Below are positions 9,076 to 18,169 of a stretch of 64,000 bases of DNA, piece by piece. Within the stretch, counting starts at the first letter, position 1. The number at the start of each line of letters is the position of its first letter. The DNA comes from Lentibacter algarum (lineage in GTDB: Bacteria > Pseudomonadota > Alphaproteobacteria > Rhodobacterales > Rhodobacteraceae). The stretch spans positions 3,038,001-3,102,000 of the forward strand of contig NZ_CP158687.1 in assembly GCF_040580765.1 (NCBI RefSeq). The letters run 5' to 3'. The notes beneath the pieces were generated by a model. That model saw nothing but the letters and a program-made list of their open reading frames with translations. It ran no database searches and was not told where the DNA came from. The translations under genes and the position numbers were made by a program.

Positions 9076-9948
9076 CTATTTCAGCAGATTAAGCAGGTAT
9101 TGTCCGTAAGAGTTTTTGGCAAAGCTCTCAGCACGCTTTTGCAGTTCGGCGGCTGTGATCCAGCCACGGGAATAAGCAATCTCTTCGGGGCTTCCGACTT
9201 GAAGGCCTTGGCGCTCTGACAGCGTGCGTACAAAGTTTCCTGCATCAAGCAGAGAGCCATGTGTGCCGGTATCAAGCCAAGCATAACCACGGCCCATTTG
9301 CTGCACGTTCAGGAGGCCATCGTGAAGATAGCTCTCCAGAAGTGAAGTGATTTCAAGCTCGCCGCGCTCGGAAGGCTTTACTTGAGCCGCGCGCTGGGGT
9401 GCTGAGCCGTCGAGGAAGTAGAGTCCTGTTACTGCGTAGTTTGATGGTGGATTTTTGGGCTTTTCGACGATCGATTTTACTGTTCCATCTTTGGCAAAAT
9501 CGACAACACCGTAGCGCTCGGGATCAGCGACGCGGTAGCCGAAGACTGTTCCGCCTGTTTCGACGCTATCGGCGGCGGCGAGCACTTCAGGCAGGCCATG
9601 ACCGAAGAAGATATTGTCGCCTAGAACCATCGCGCTGGGCGCGCCATCGAGGAAATCTTCGGCCAGCAAGTAGGCTTGCGCCAGCCCGTCAGGAGAAGGC
9701 TGTGTGATATAGGTCAGGCTGAGGCCCCATTGTGACCCGTCGCCCAAAGTGCGCTGAAACTGGTCTTGGTCTTGTGGTGTTGTGATGATCGCGATTTCGC
9801 GAATGCCACCAAACATGAGCACAGAGAGGGGATAGTAGATCATTGGCTTGTCATAGATCGGCAAGAGTTGCTTTGAGATGCCTATAGTGATCGGATAGAG
9901 GCGCGTGCCAGAGCCGCCTGCGAGGATGATGCCTTTGCGTTGTGTCAT
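9076..9948 (-). CDS. rfbA: Glucose-1-phosphate thymidylyltransferase
   Basis: A 290-residue nucleotidyltransferase. GIILAGGSGTRLYPIT is at residues 5-20, ISKQLLPIYDKPMIYYPL follows, and the GDNIFFGHGL metal/substrate motif is near 110. It makes dTDP-glucose, the first step of dTDP-L-rhamnose synthesis. It is the last gene of the seven-gene kds-rfb operon. The ATG at 9948 overlaps the rfbD stop by 4 nt. Confidence 0.97.
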   Translation of the reverse strand: MTQRKGIILAGGSGTRLYPITIGISKQLLPIYDKPMIYYPLSVLMFGGIREIAIITTPQDQDQFQRTLGDGSQWGLSLTYITQPSPDGLAQAYLLAEDFLDGAPSAMVLGDNIFFGHGLPEVLAAADSVETGGTVFGYRVADPERYGVVDFAKDGTVKSIVEKPKNPPSNYAVTGLYFLDGSAPQRAAQVKPSERGELEITSLLESYLHDGLLNVQQMGRGYAWLDTGTHGSLLDAGNFVRTLSERQGLQVGSPEEIAYSRGWITAAELQKRAESFAKNSYGQYLLNLLK

Positions 9949-10778
9949 GTCAGCTCTCTTATTACCTTGGCCAATTCGTCTTTCCATTGTGGCTGTTTAA
10001 CCCCGAAATCTGACAGGAGTGAGGCGCAATCCAGACGAGAATTGAGGGGACGCGCGGCTGGTGTTGGGTAGTCTTTTGTGGGGATGGCTGTGACGGTTAC
10101 AATGCGATCCGCTTGGGCAAAGATTTCGCGCGCAAAATCTGCCCAGCTTACGGAAGGGGCGCCTGAGATATGGTAGGTTCCGCTTTTATTGAGGTTCTGT
10201 GCCATTTTTGCGCAGGCTAAAGCGATATCAGAAGCGGGTGTGGGTCCGCCGATCTGATCAGCGACAATACTGAGAGCCTCGCGCGTTTCTGAGAGGCGCA
10301 GCATTGTTTTCACAAAGTTATTGCCGTGGGCGGAAAAAACCCAAGATGTGCGCAAAATGGCATGAAGTGCGCCACTTGCGCGGATGGCCTCTTCGCCAGC
10401 CAGCTTGGTGCGGCCATAAGCATTGATTGGAGCGGTTGGCGCGTCGGGCGCGCGAGACATCTCGCCGCTGCCGTCAAAGACATAATCGGTCGAGATATGA
10501 ACGAGGGGAATAGCAAGAGTAGCGCAGGCGTTGGCCATGGCGGCGGGGGCCTCTGCGTTTATGGTATAAGCCAGACTCTCTTCATCTTCCGCATGGTCAA
10601 CAGCGGTATAGGCGGCAGCGTTGATGACTGCGCTGGGCTTGGCAGCGAGGATCGTCTCGCCACAGGCGTCGGGGTTTGAAAGGTCAGCCTCTTCGCGGCT
10701 GAGATATGTGAACTCGGGGTGAAGGCGTTGCAGCTCGCAAGCAACCTGACCCGTTTTGCCAAAAACCAGAATGCTCAT
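9945..10778 (-). CDS. rfbD: dTDP-4-dehydrorhamnose reductase
   Basis: A 277-residue extended-SDR enzyme starting [16 protein letters not shown] (Rossmann glycine motif). [12 protein letters not shown] lies near 100 and the catalytic YGRTKLAGE near 128. It carries out the last reduction to dTDP-L-rhamnose. The start at 10778 gives a 4-nt overlap with rfbB. Confidence 0.96.
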   Translation of the reverse strand: MSILVFGKTGQVACELQRLHPEFTYLSREEADLSNPDACGETILAAKPSAVINAAAYTAVDHAEDEESLAYTINAEAPAAMANACATLAIPLVHISTDYVFDGSGEMSRAPDAPTAPINAYGRTKLAGEEAIRASGALHAILRTSWVFSAHGNNFVKTMLRLSETREALSIVADQIGGPTPASDIALACAKMAQNLNKSGTYHISGAPSVSWADFAREIFAQADRIVTVTAIPTKDYPTPAARPLNSRLDCASLLSDFGVKQPQWKDELAKVIRELT

Positions 10779-11812
10779 GCGCGGCCCAGTCTTTCGCCAA
10801 CGCCAGCGCGACCAAGAAGGGGCTGCCACCATTCTTCATTCTCAAGATACCAACGAACGGTTTTTTCTAAACCCTCTTCGACAGTGACGGAAGGCCGCCA
10901 GCCAAGCTCTTCGCGGATACGTGTTGGGTCGATCGCGTAGCGCAGGTCGTGACCCGGGCGGTCTGTGACGAATTCGATCAGGTCTGCATAGGGAGCGGAC
11001 GCAGGCTTGAGCGCATCAAGAATTGTGCAGATGGTTTGCACAAGTTCCAGATTGCTGCGTTCGTTTTCACCACCGATGTTATAGCTTCGGCCAACTGCAC
11101 CCTTCTCAAGCACCAGCAAAAGCGCATCGGCGTGGTCTTCGACATAAAGCCAGTCGCGTACATTCTCACCCTCGCCGTAAATTGGGATAGGCTTGCCTGC
11201 AAGAGCGCTCAGGATCACCACGGGGATTAGCTTTTCTGGGAAGTGGAACGGGCCGTAGTTATTCGAGCAGTTCGTCAGAACAACAGGCAGGCCGTATGTT
11301 TCGGCCCAAGCGCGAACGAGGTGATCTGAGCTGGCTTTTGAAGCCGAATAGGGCGAGCGGGGGTCATAAGGGGTCTCTTCGGTAAATTGCCCCGTTGCGC
11401 CGAGCGAGCCGAAGACTTCATCTGTCGAAATGTGGTGAAAGCGAAAGGCCTTGGGCTTGCCACACCCTTCCCAATAGTGCCGCGCGGCTTGCAGCATGTT
11501 GTATGTGCCCATGACGTTGGTTTCGATAAAGGCTTGGGGGCCGTCTATACTGCGGTCAACATGGCTTTCAGCGGCGAGGTGCATCACTGCGTCAGGCTGG
11601 TGTTTCTGAAAGATCGCCTCAAGCGCAGGCAGATCACGAATGTCTGCTTGCTCAAATGAATAGAGCGGACTGGCAGAGACACTTGCGACATTCTCAAGGC
11701 AGGCGGCATAAGTCAGCGCGTCGAGATTAACAACCTCATGGCCGCGCGCGACGGCGAGGCGGACAACGGCTGAGCCGATAAAGCCAGCGCCTCCTGTGAC
11801 CAGAAGCTTCAT
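10775..11812 (-). CDS. rfbB: dTDP-glucose 4,6-dehydratase
   Basis: A 345-residue extended SDR. NAD motif [12 protein letters not shown] is at residues 7-18, [13 protein letters not shown] near 83, [12 protein letters not shown] near 133, and catalytic [15 protein letters not shown] near 160. It converts dTDP-glucose to dTDP-4-keto-6-deoxyglucose. It overlaps rfbC and rfbD by 4 nt each. Confidence 0.97.
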   Translation of the reverse strand: MKLLVTGGAGFIGSAVVRLAVARGHEVVNLDALTYAACLENVASVSASPLYSFEQADIRDLPALEAIFQKHQPDAVMHLAAESHVDRSIDGPQAFIETNVMGTYNMLQAARHYWEGCGKPKAFRFHHISTDEVFGSLGATGQFTEETPYDPRSPYSASKASSDHLVRAWAETYGLPVVLTNCSNNYGPFHFPEKLIPVVILSALAGKPIPIYGEGENVRDWLYVEDHADALLLVLEKGAVGRSYNIGGENERSNLELVQTICTILDALKPASAPYADLIEFVTDRPGHDLRYAIDPTRIREELGWRPSVTVEEGLEKTVRWYLENEEWWQPLLGRAGVGERLGRA

Positions 11813-12369
11813 GCTGTGGCCTCCCATGTGAAGGGGCTGTCAAAGCTTGTGAAGGAGGGCGCGTTTGCGTCTTTGGCGCTCAATTCTGGAGTGCCGTTGA
11901 AGCCCCAGTCGATCCCGCAGCTGTCCCACAGTATCGCGCCGTCTGACTCTGGGGCATAGTATGCGTTGCACTTGTAGATGATCTCGGTGTCGGGTGTGCG
12001 GGTGATGAATCCGTGGGCGAAGCCTTCAGGAATGAAAAGCTGTTTGCCATTTTCAAAACTAAGCTCTTCGCCGACCCATTGGCCATAGGTGGGGGAGCCT
12101 TTGCGGATATCGACAGCAACATCATAGAACACGCCACGCCCGCAGCGCACCAGCTTGGCCTGCGCATTGGGCGGCGCTTGGAAATGCAGCCCGCGCACCG
12201 TTCCGACAGCGGAAGACAGCGAGTGATTGTCTTGCACGAAATCCACGCTGATCCCGTGTTCGGCCATACGCTCTTTGTTCCAGCTTTCGGAAAAGAAACC
12301 ACGGTTGTCACCAAACCGTGCTGGCTCGATGAGAAGGACATCGGGGAGAACGGTGGCCGTAACTTTCAT
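11809..12369 (-). CDS. rfbC: dTDP-4-dehydrorhamnose 3,5-epimerase
   Basis: A 186-residue cupin-fold epimerase. It contains [13 protein letters not shown] near 24, the [19 protein letters not shown] active-site region near 46-64 (catalytic His and Arg), and [13 protein letters not shown] near 113. It gives dTDP-4-keto-L-rhamnose. Only three bases separate it from kdsA upstream, in the same operon. Confidence 0.96.
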   Translation of the reverse strand: MKVTATVLPDVLLIEPARFGDNRGFFSESWNKERMAEHGISVDFVQDNHSLSSAVGTVRGLHFQAPPNAQAKLVRCGRGVFYDVAVDIRKGSPTYGQWVGEELSFENGKQLFIPEGFAHGFITRTPDTEIIYKCNAYYAPESDGAILWDSCGIDWGFNGTPELSAKDANAPSFTSFDSPFTWEATA

Positions 12370-12372
12370 AAA

Positions 12373-13197
12373 TTAACTTTCTTTACTGATACTGTCGTAA
12401 CGGGCGAGGTTGCCGATAAGCGCCTTCATTTCTTCTATTGGGATCATATTTGGCCCATCGCTTGGGGCATTGTCGGGGTCTTCATGTGTTTCAATAAACA
12501 GAGCAGACACTCCCACAGCCACAGCGGCGCGCGCAAGTACTGGGGCGAACTCACGCTGGCCTCCTGAAGTTGTACCTTGGCCGCCGGGCTGCTGGACAGA
12601 GTGGGTTGCATCAAACACAACGGGATAGCCCGTGGCGGCCATGATCGGCAGGCCGCGGAAATCAGAAACCAGAGTATTGTAGCCAAAGCTTGTTCCGCGG
12701 TCACAAAGCATGATGCGCTCGTTGCCTGTGCTGGCGATCTTTTCGGCGACATTGCCCATATCCCATGGCGCGAGGAACTGGCCTTTCTTGACGTTTATAG
12801 CTGCACCCGTCTCGCCAGCGGCGAGGAGCAGATCTGTCTGGCGGCAGAGGAAGGCAGGAATTTGGATCACATCGACAGCCTCGCCGGCAGGCGCACATTG
12901 GTGCGCATCATGTACATCTGTGAGAATTGGGCAGCCGAACTCTTCGCGAATTTTGGAGAGGATCGTGAGGCCCTCTTCCATTCCAAGACCACGCTTTGTG
13001 CTGATCGAAGAGCGGTTGGCTTTGTCGTAGCTTGCCTTGAAGATGAAGCCTGTTTTGGTGGGAGCACAGGCCTCGGCAATGCGTTCGGCCATCATGCGGG
13101 CGTGATCCAAGCTTTCAAGCTGGCAAGGGCCAGTGATGAGCGCGAAGGGTTCTTTGCCGCCGATCTTTACGCCATTGATGTCGATTATTTTTTTCAT
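12373..13197 (-). CDS. kdsA: 3-deoxy-8-phosphooctulonate synthase (Kdo-8-P synthase)
   Basis: A 274-residue DAHP-synthase-fold enzyme. [11 protein letters not shown] is near residue 19, [12 protein letters not shown] near 53, and [11 protein letters not shown] near 94. It condenses phosphoenolpyruvate and arabinose-5-phosphate to Kdo-8-phosphate for lipopolysaccharide or capsule. It lies between kdsB (4-nt overlap) and rfbC. Confidence 0.97.
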   Translation of the reverse strand: MKKIIDINGVKIGGKEPFALITGPCQLESLDHARMMAERIAEACAPTKTGFIFKASYDKANRSSISTKRGLGMEEGLTILSKIREEFGCPILTDVHDAHQCAPAGEAVDVIQIPAFLCRQTDLLLAAGETGAAINVKKGQFLAPWDMGNVAEKIASTGNERIMLCDRGTSFGYNTLVSDFRGLPIMAATGYPVVFDATHSVQQPGGQGTTSGGQREFAPVLARAAVAVGVSALFIETHEDPDNAPSDGPNMIPIEEMKALIGNLARYDSISKES

Positions 13198-13985
13198 TGC
13201 TCAGCCAATACCTTTTCAATCCGCGCCACATCTTCTGGATTGTTAAGCTCCCAGAAGAGACGGCCTCGGGCTTCAACTTCAACACATTTTACGGCGACGC
13301 CATTGTATAGAAAGCGCAGCTGCTCCAGCCCTTCAAGCTTTTCAAGCTGACACTCAGGCCAGCTGATATAGGCCTTGAGCGCTTCTGGTCGATAGGCGTA
13401 GACGCCGACGTGATGATAGACGGGGATATTTTCGGAAGGGACTTTGCCTGCGTCGATATAAGGCAAGACCTCCTTGGAGAAATAGATCGCGCGGCCTTCG
13501 GCTCCGAAGACAGCTGTCGTGCCACCAACGCGGCCAGCGGCGCGATCTTCTTTGAACATCGCGTAGGTTTGCGCGTCACATTGCAGGACGGGTGTGGCCA
13601 TTTGCGCAGTTTTGTCGGCCTTCATGGCTGCGATCAGGTCTTCGACAAACCAAGGAGGCGTCAGCGGCGCATCGCCTTGAAAGTTGACGATGAGATCGGC
13701 ATCAAGCTCGGCAACCTCAACAGCCTCAGCGACACGCGCTGTTCCGTTTTCGCGCTCGGGGCTTGTCATTATCACCTGTGCGCCAAAAGCCTCGGAAGCC
13801 TCTCGGATACGCGCATCGTCGGTGACGACATAAACGTCTGAAACGCCATTGATTTGGCTGGCCGCCTCATAGCTCATCTGGATTAGAGATTTCTCACTGC
13901 CATTTTTTTGGCGAAGGGTTGCCAGCGGCTTTCCCGGATAGCGAGTCGAAGCATAGCGAGCGGGAATGAGGACAACGGTTTTCAT
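13194..13985 (-). CDS. kdsB: 3-deoxy-manno-octulosonate cytidylyltransferase (CMP-Kdo synthetase)
   Basis: A 263-residue nucleotidyltransferase beginning [19 protein letters not shown]. The CTP-binding region [10 protein letters not shown] lies near 98. It activates Kdo as CMP-Kdo. It overlaps kdsA and kdsD by 4 nt. No kdsC phosphatase is found in the operon; that step must be encoded elsewhere or be done by another phosphatase. Confidence 0.95.
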   Translation of the reverse strand: MKTVVLIPARYASTRYPGKPLATLRQKNGSEKSLIQMSYEAASQINGVSDVYVVTDDARIREASEAFGAQVIMTSPERENGTARVAEAVEVAELDADLIVNFQGDAPLTPPWFVEDLIAAMKADKTAQMATPVLQCDAQTYAMFKEDRAAGRVGGTTAVFGAEGRAIYFSKEVLPYIDAGKVPSENIPVYHHVGVYAYRPEALKAYISWPECQLEKLEGLEQLRFLYNGVAVKCVEVEARGRLFWELNNPEDVARIEKVLAEQ

Positions 13986-14947
13986 GCAACACCTGCGCGC
14001 AAGAGATCGTGAATATGGACGATGCCGACGGGGCGTTTGGCCTCATCTACCACCATGAGGGCGGAGATTTTCTTTTCATTGAGGAGTGCCAGCGCCTGCG
14101 CAGCGAAGAGCTCAGGCGTTATTGTGACTGGGTCTAGCGTGGCGATTTCGCCGGCGGTTTTTTCCATCAGGTTGCCCATATGGCGGCGTAAGTCGCCATC
14201 GGAAATTACGCCGATAAGAATACCGCCTTTGAGAACGCCAGTGATACCAAAACCTTTTGATGTCATCGACAGGAGCACATCAGACATGGGTGTGTCTGCT
14301 TCCACTGTGGGGACTTTTTCGCCTTTGTGCATCAGATCAGCCACGCGTGAGAGCTGTGCGCCGAGCTTGCCGCCTGGATGGTTCTTCAGGAAGTCTTCCG
14401 AGCCAAATCCGCGCTGCTCCATGACAGAAACGGCGATTGCATCACCCAAGGCAAGCGTGAGCGTTGTCGAGGTTGTCGGAGCCATGCCGATGGCGCAGGC
14501 TTCAGGCAGGTTGGGGAGATTGAGCTTGAAATCGGCTGACTGCATCAATGTGCTGCCCATATTAGAACTGATCGCGATCATCGGGATATTGAAACGGCGG
14601 GTGTGCAAAAGGATATCCCGCAGCTCGTTTGTTTCGCCTGAATTTGAGATGAGAAGGCAAATGTCTTGCGATGTGATCATACCCAAGTCGCCATGGCTCG
14701 CCTCGGCGGCATGGACAAAATAGGAGGGTGTGCCTGTGCTTGCCAAAGTTGCAGAAATCTTGCGCCCGATGTGACCAGACTTACCAACACCAGAGATAAT
14801 CACGCGGCCCTCTGTTTTGAGGATCAACTCGACTACTTCGGCGAAATCTTTGGGCAAGGCTTCGACCATTTCAAGGATCGCGTTTGCCTCAGTTTGGAGC
14901 ACACGGCGGGCCGAGCGAACAATGGGTAGATCGTCAGGTTGGGTCAT
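13982..14947 (-). CDS. kdsD: Arabinose-5-phosphate isomerase (KdsD/KpsF/GutQ)
   Basis: A 321-residue protein. An N-terminal SIS domain (about 40-175) includes ISGVGKSGHIGRKISATLAS and SNSGETNELRD, and two CBS domains fill the rest (about 205-320). It converts ribulose-5-phosphate to arabinose-5-phosphate for KdsA. It opens the kdsD-kdsB-kdsA-rfbC-rfbB-rfbD-rfbA operon. Its 5' leader carries a tandem 11-bp duplication. Confidence 0.94.
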   Translation of the reverse strand: MTQPDDLPIVRSARRVLQTEANAILEMVEALPKDFAEVVELILKTEGRVIISGVGKSGHIGRKISATLASTGTPSYFVHAAEASHGDLGMITSQDICLLISNSGETNELRDILLHTRRFNIPMIAISSNMGSTLMQSADFKLNLPNLPEACAIGMAPTTSTTLTLALGDAIAVSVMEQRGFGSEDFLKNHPGGKLGAQLSRVADLMHKGEKVPTVEADTPMSDVLLSMTSKGFGITGVLKGGILIGVISDGDLRRHMGNLMEKTAGEIATLDPVTITPELFAAQALALLNEKKISALMVVDEAKRPVGIVHIHDLLRAGVA

Positions 14948-14955
14948 TGGGCCTC

Positions 14956-14977
14956 ATCTCTTGGCCATCTCTTGGCC
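14956..14977. repeat. Tandem 11-bp duplication in front of kdsD
   Basis: ATCTCTTGGCC occurs twice with no gap (14956-14966, 14967-14977). On the coding strand it places two GGCCAAGAGAT units just before the kdsD ATG at 14947, around the probable ribosome-binding region (GAGATGAGG). It looks like a recent replication-slippage duplication. Confidence 0.85.
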
Positions 14978-15017
14978 GCTTATGCTGTCTTAGTCACCGG
15001 AGCTAATAAAAACAAGC

Positions 15018-16244
15018 TCATGCCTCGCGTGGTGGCAAAAGCTGTGTGGCTTTGCGCACGCCGAAAAAGAGGAGTGCGCTCGCGCAAGAAAAATAGACCG
15101 CAACCGCAACATATTGGGCCTCAAGGCTGATGCCTGCGTCGATCCCCCATCCGGTAAGGCCTGGCCCGATGGCTGAGCCAAGCACCATGACGGCGGCGGC
15201 CATCGCTTTGATGGAACCGATTGCGGCTGTGCCATAGAATTCGGCCCAGAATGCATTTGGTAAAGTTGAATTTGCGCCTGACGTCAGGCCAAAGAGGGCG
15301 AAGCCAAGTACCAAGCCCGCTGTGCCTTGACCAAGGCCAAATACGAGGAAGGAGAGCACCGCGGGGAGATACATAAAGACAATGAGGCGCGGTGTTCCGA
15401 TACGGTCAAGCGCCCAACCTGAAAGAACCATCGATGCGATTGTGACCGCTGTGTAGAGCGGGAACATAGCCACGAATGTGAGATGTGATATCTCTTTGAT
15501 TTCGGAAAAATGCACTTGGTGAAACATGAGTGCGGTGCCAAAGGCGGAGGGACCGAGAAGGGCTGGAACCATGACCCAGAAAAGCCAGTGAGACATAGCT
15601 TGATTGCGCGTCCATTGGCGGCCGTTCATACCCACAGAGTGAGTTGATTTTGCCATAGATTGTGGCGTGCGTTCCTCTTGCAATAGCCTAACCAGAATGG
15701 GGATACCAAGAAGAGCGACCAAGGCAGCGGCAAGCCAGAGTAAGCGCCAGTCATAGACTGTTAGAAGGGCCACAAAGAGCAGTGGGAGAACGGCCTCGCC
15801 GATTGAAAAACCAAGGGCTGCAACGGAGAGGGCGCGGCCGCGGGCGGTGGTGAACCAGCGGGCCATGGCAACGACAGCGATATGGCTGCTCATGCCCTGA
15901 CCTGTGATGCGCAGGGTAAAGATCACGGCGGGCAGGAGCCATGCGGCGTGATTGGTGGCCATAAAGGCGCAGGCAGCAGCGAGGCAGACGAGCACAACAG
16001 GGCCAAGTGTGCGGACGCGGAAACGGTCGGTCAGCCCGCCGGACCAGACCATGACAACGGCCGAGGCCAGAGTTCCCAGTGCATAAATTCCGCCCCATTC
16101 TCCGTGGCTTAGGCCGAATTCAGCGCGGATTTCACCCGCAAAGATGGAGATAAAAAACGTCTGCCCGAAGCTCGACATAAAGGTGAGAAGCGCGCCCGCG
16201 GCGAGCCATCTGACGTTGAGCTTGAGGAAAGAAAGCGTATCCAT
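15018..16244 (-). CDS. Major facilitator superfamily transporter
   Basis: A 408-residue protein with about 12 hydrophobic segments. Between TM2 and TM3 is SGGLTDRFRVR, the MFS loop motif, and a repeat-like SGWALDRIGTPR appears near 255. It belongs to the monocarboxylate/oxalate-formate-like MFS group in general appearance; the substrate is not evident. The start at 16244 (MDTLSF) removes an Arg-rich N-terminal extension that reads as untranslated leader. It lies 70 bp upstream of kdsD on the same strand and could share a transcript with it. Confidence 0.85.
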   Translation of the reverse strand: MDTLSFLKLNVRWLAAGALLTFMSSFGQTFFISIFAGEIRAEFGLSHGEWGGIYALGTLASAVVMVWSGGLTDRFRVRTLGPVVLVCLAAACAFMATNHAAWLLPAVIFTLRITGQGMSSHIAVVAMARWFTTARGRALSVAALGFSIGEAVLPLLFVALLTVYDWRLLWLAAALVALLGIPILVRLLQEERTPQSMAKSTHSVGMNGRQWTRNQAMSHWLFWVMVPALLGPSAFGTALMFHQVHFSEIKEISHLTFVAMFPLYTAVTIASMVLSGWALDRIGTPRLIVFMYLPAVLSFLVFGLGQGTAGLVLGFALFGLTSGANSTLPNAFWAEFYGTAAIGSIKAMAAAVMVLGSAIGPGLTGWGIDAGISLEAQYVAVAVYFSCASALLFFGVRKATQLLPPREA

Positions 16245-16686
16245 AAGCCAGCATTTGCGGAAACCGCCGCGAAAGAAAAGCCCGAAACGTAAACGCACCG
16301 TCCCGAAGGGTTAATGCCCGCCAAACAGGCTGATTCCAGGGGGGTGAAAAGCGTGCACTTTGCGTGCACAACCCGTGCACCGCCTAAACGGGGATTTGTT
16401 AACGCAAATTAAGTTAATGGGGCGTTCGGTGCTGGGAATTGGGAGCTAAGGATTTTGGCTTCTTCGCATGGGAACTTAGTGAAGGCACGCCAGTTATCGT
16501 GAATCTACGGATCGATCAATTACATGAAACTTTCGGCCCACAACCAACATTGACGCGTTGCGCGGCGAACGGCGGGTTTGAGCCCTAGTTTGACCTTTGA
16601 ATTTCGCAACAGTGTTTTGCGACAGCCAAGCGCTTGTTTTTATTGATCCACAAATGCCGTTGCAAAAAGGATGGTTTTTGAAACGG
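16245..16686. other. 442-bp intergenic region upstream of the MFS gene
   Basis: No convincing gene is seen. It probably contains the MFS promoter. Visible structure is limited to three evenly spaced GTGCAC hexamers (16353-16380), a cluster of TTAA words (16399-16417) that does not have CtrA spacing, and a short inverted repeat CGCAA/TTGCG near 16605-16622. It is also the right flank of the low-GC VTT-SDR-Crp module. Confidence 0.6.
16353..16380. repeat. Three GTGCAC palindromes at 11-bp spacing
   Basis: GTGCAC occurs at 16353-16358, 16364-16369 and 16375-16380, each start exactly 11 bases apart, so the palindromes fall on one face of the helix. The array is about 110-135 bp upstream of the MFS start codon. 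An operator for a dimeric regulator is the simplest reading. Confidence 0.7.
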
Positions 16687-17346
16687 TTACACGTTATTCA
16701 AACGCCTTTGGTGCCTTCTAAAGAGAAACCATCCTGTCCACATAACGCCGTATAGAAAAATGACTGCAAATATTGCGGGATGCGGACTCTCTACAGAACT
16801 AATTGAACCCGCGTATGCCGCGACGCCAACGTAAGGAACGGTGCTGAGCAAAAAGAAAAGCATATAGCGACCAAAGGGCATTCGCGTTGCACCCGCCATG
16901 CAAGCAGTCACCTCTGGGACAATAGGTGCGCCACGAGATAGCATTATCATCGCGGGGCCGCTGTTTTGAAAGGCCTCTTTGAGTGCTACTCGTTCAGCAT
17001 CATCTTTCACGATAAGACTAATCGCGCGGTCACCAAACCGTCTTGCGATTGCATACCCGCAGAATGCCGCGAGTGACATTCCCACCAATCCAGCAATAAA
17101 GCCTTGTGAGCAACCCAAGAAAAATCCAGCTAAAATTGTAATTGTCAATGTTGGAACGGCAACAAATAAGTCAATGAAAAGCAAAGCTATAACTAGAGCG
17201 GCTACCCAAGCAGGGTGAATAGTTTGGACAAATTCCAGCCAGTTCCGCACATTTTCTACAGTTAAAATGCCGATAACACGGCCAAGGATAAATGTCGTTG
17301 CAAAAATTGCCGCAAGAATGAGCATTACTTTGATGAGAGATTTCAT
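16687..17346 (-). CDS. VTT-domain (TVP38/TMEM64, DedA-like) membrane protein
   Basis: A 219-residue membrane protein with about five to six hydrophobic segments. The VTT/SNARE-associated core spans about 70-190, with AGFFLGCSQGFIAGLVG, a glycine-rich re-entrant segment, and the conserved RGAPIVPEVTACMAGATRMP region near 138-158. Such proteins are proposed lipid scramblases/flippases. It lies 7 bp after the SDR gene on the same strand. Base composition is visibly lower in GC than neighbours. Confidence 0.82.
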   Translation of the reverse strand: MKSLIKVMLILAAIFATTFILGRVIGILTVENVRNWLEFVQTIHPAWVAALVIALLFIDLFVAVPTLTITILAGFFLGCSQGFIAGLVGMSLAAFCGYAIARRFGDRAISLIVKDDAERVALKEAFQNSGPAMIMLSRGAPIVPEVTACMAGATRMPFGRYMLFFLLSTVPYVGVAAYAGSISSVESPHPAIFAVIFLYGVMWTGWFLFRRHQRRLNNV

Positions 17347-17353
17347 GTCTGTT

Positions 17354-18094
17354 CTAGCCCTTCTTCATGATTGAGCGGGCAAGTGACGGGGAAATCCGCA
17401 TTATGAGGCGAAGTAGTTTCACCTTGCCAATATTTATTTCCGCTTGTCGTTTTTGAATGCCGTAAATTATTTGGCTGGCGGCCTCTGTGGCTGATATTTT
17501 TCCTGACCCTCTTCCTTCGGTCATTTTCGTATCCACCAGAGGCAAAAATACTTGTGAAATTTGTATGGGGCAATTTTCAAACTGATTGGCTAACGCTTGG
17601 GAAAGAATGTTCAAACCGCCCTTGGTAGCGCAATACACAGCAGAGCTGGATTTAGGAACCAATCCGAGGCCAGAGTTTACATTTACGATGACTGGTGATG
17701 CACTTTTTAAAAGCGCAGGAAGCGTTAAATATATCAGTACGGCAGGTGATGTGAGATTGGTATCAATCTCTCGTTCAATGGTTTCGAGAGCAAAATCATT
17801 ATCCAGAAAATGTGGCGTATATTGAACCGCAGCATTGTTGATGAGAACGTCAATCGGCTCATCGCGCGTTACCAATTTATTAGCAGCTTCCGCCACGCTT
17901 TCGGGCTTGGCTAAATCGGCTTCATATACTCTTATATTATCGAATTCTCGTCCCAGCTCATCGAGGCGATTTGATGGACGGGCAATGACGGAAATTGAAT
18001 TTTTTGAGTAAAGTTGCTTGATGAGTTCTTTGCCGATACCCGCCGTTCCGCCTGTTAGGACAATATGCTTTGATTTCAATTGGATGGGTTCCAT
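17354..18094 (-). CDS. Short-chain dehydrogenase/reductase
   Basis: A 246-residue classical SDR. The cofactor motif TGGTAGIGKEL is at 15-25, LINNAAVQYTP near 84, catalytic Ser in VNVNSGLGL near 138, and YCATKGGLN near 152. The KxxK-like tail is basic and hydrophobic, so it may associate with the membrane like DltE/YdfG-type relatives. The substrate is unknown. It forms an operon with the VTT protein and is divergent from the Crp-like regulator. Sample lines are 38-47% GC. Confidence 0.85.
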   Translation of the reverse strand: MEPIQLKSKHIVLTGGTAGIGKELIKQLYSKNSISVIARPSNRLDELGREFDNIRVYEADLAKPESVAEAANKLVTRDEPIDVLINNAAVQYTPHFLDNDFALETIEREIDTNLTSPAVLIYLTLPALLKSASPVIVNVNSGLGLVPKSSSAVYCATKGGLNILSQALANQFENCPIQISQVFLPLVDTKMTEGRGSGKISATEAASQIIYGIQKRQAEINIGKVKLLRLIMRISPSLARSIMKKG

Positions 18095-18151
18095 TTTTGT
18101 GACCCTAGTTATAGTTTTTTAGAACGTATGGCGGTTGGGCCAGAACAGTCA

Positions 18152-18165
18152 TTAACCCGGGTTAA
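18152..18165. promoter_or_regulatory. Perfect 14-bp palindrome TTAACCCGGGTTAA
   Basis: A perfect palindrome between the divergent SDR gene (start 18094) and the Crp-like regulator. It lies 4 bp before the ATG at 18170. It is a good candidate operator for autoregulation and control of the SDR-VTT operon. It would lie inside the coding region if the regulator started at 18128. Confidence 0.6.
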
Positions 18166-18169
18166 AAAT

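Noticed and set aside
12577..13350. Long plus-strand open frame of 257 codons
   Set aside because: It is antisense to kdsA and kdsB, which have clear family motifs and operon spacing; the frame has no recognisable domain.
16399..16417. CtrA site upstream of the MFS gene
   Set aside because: The TTAA words are separated by 6 and 11 bases, not 7.
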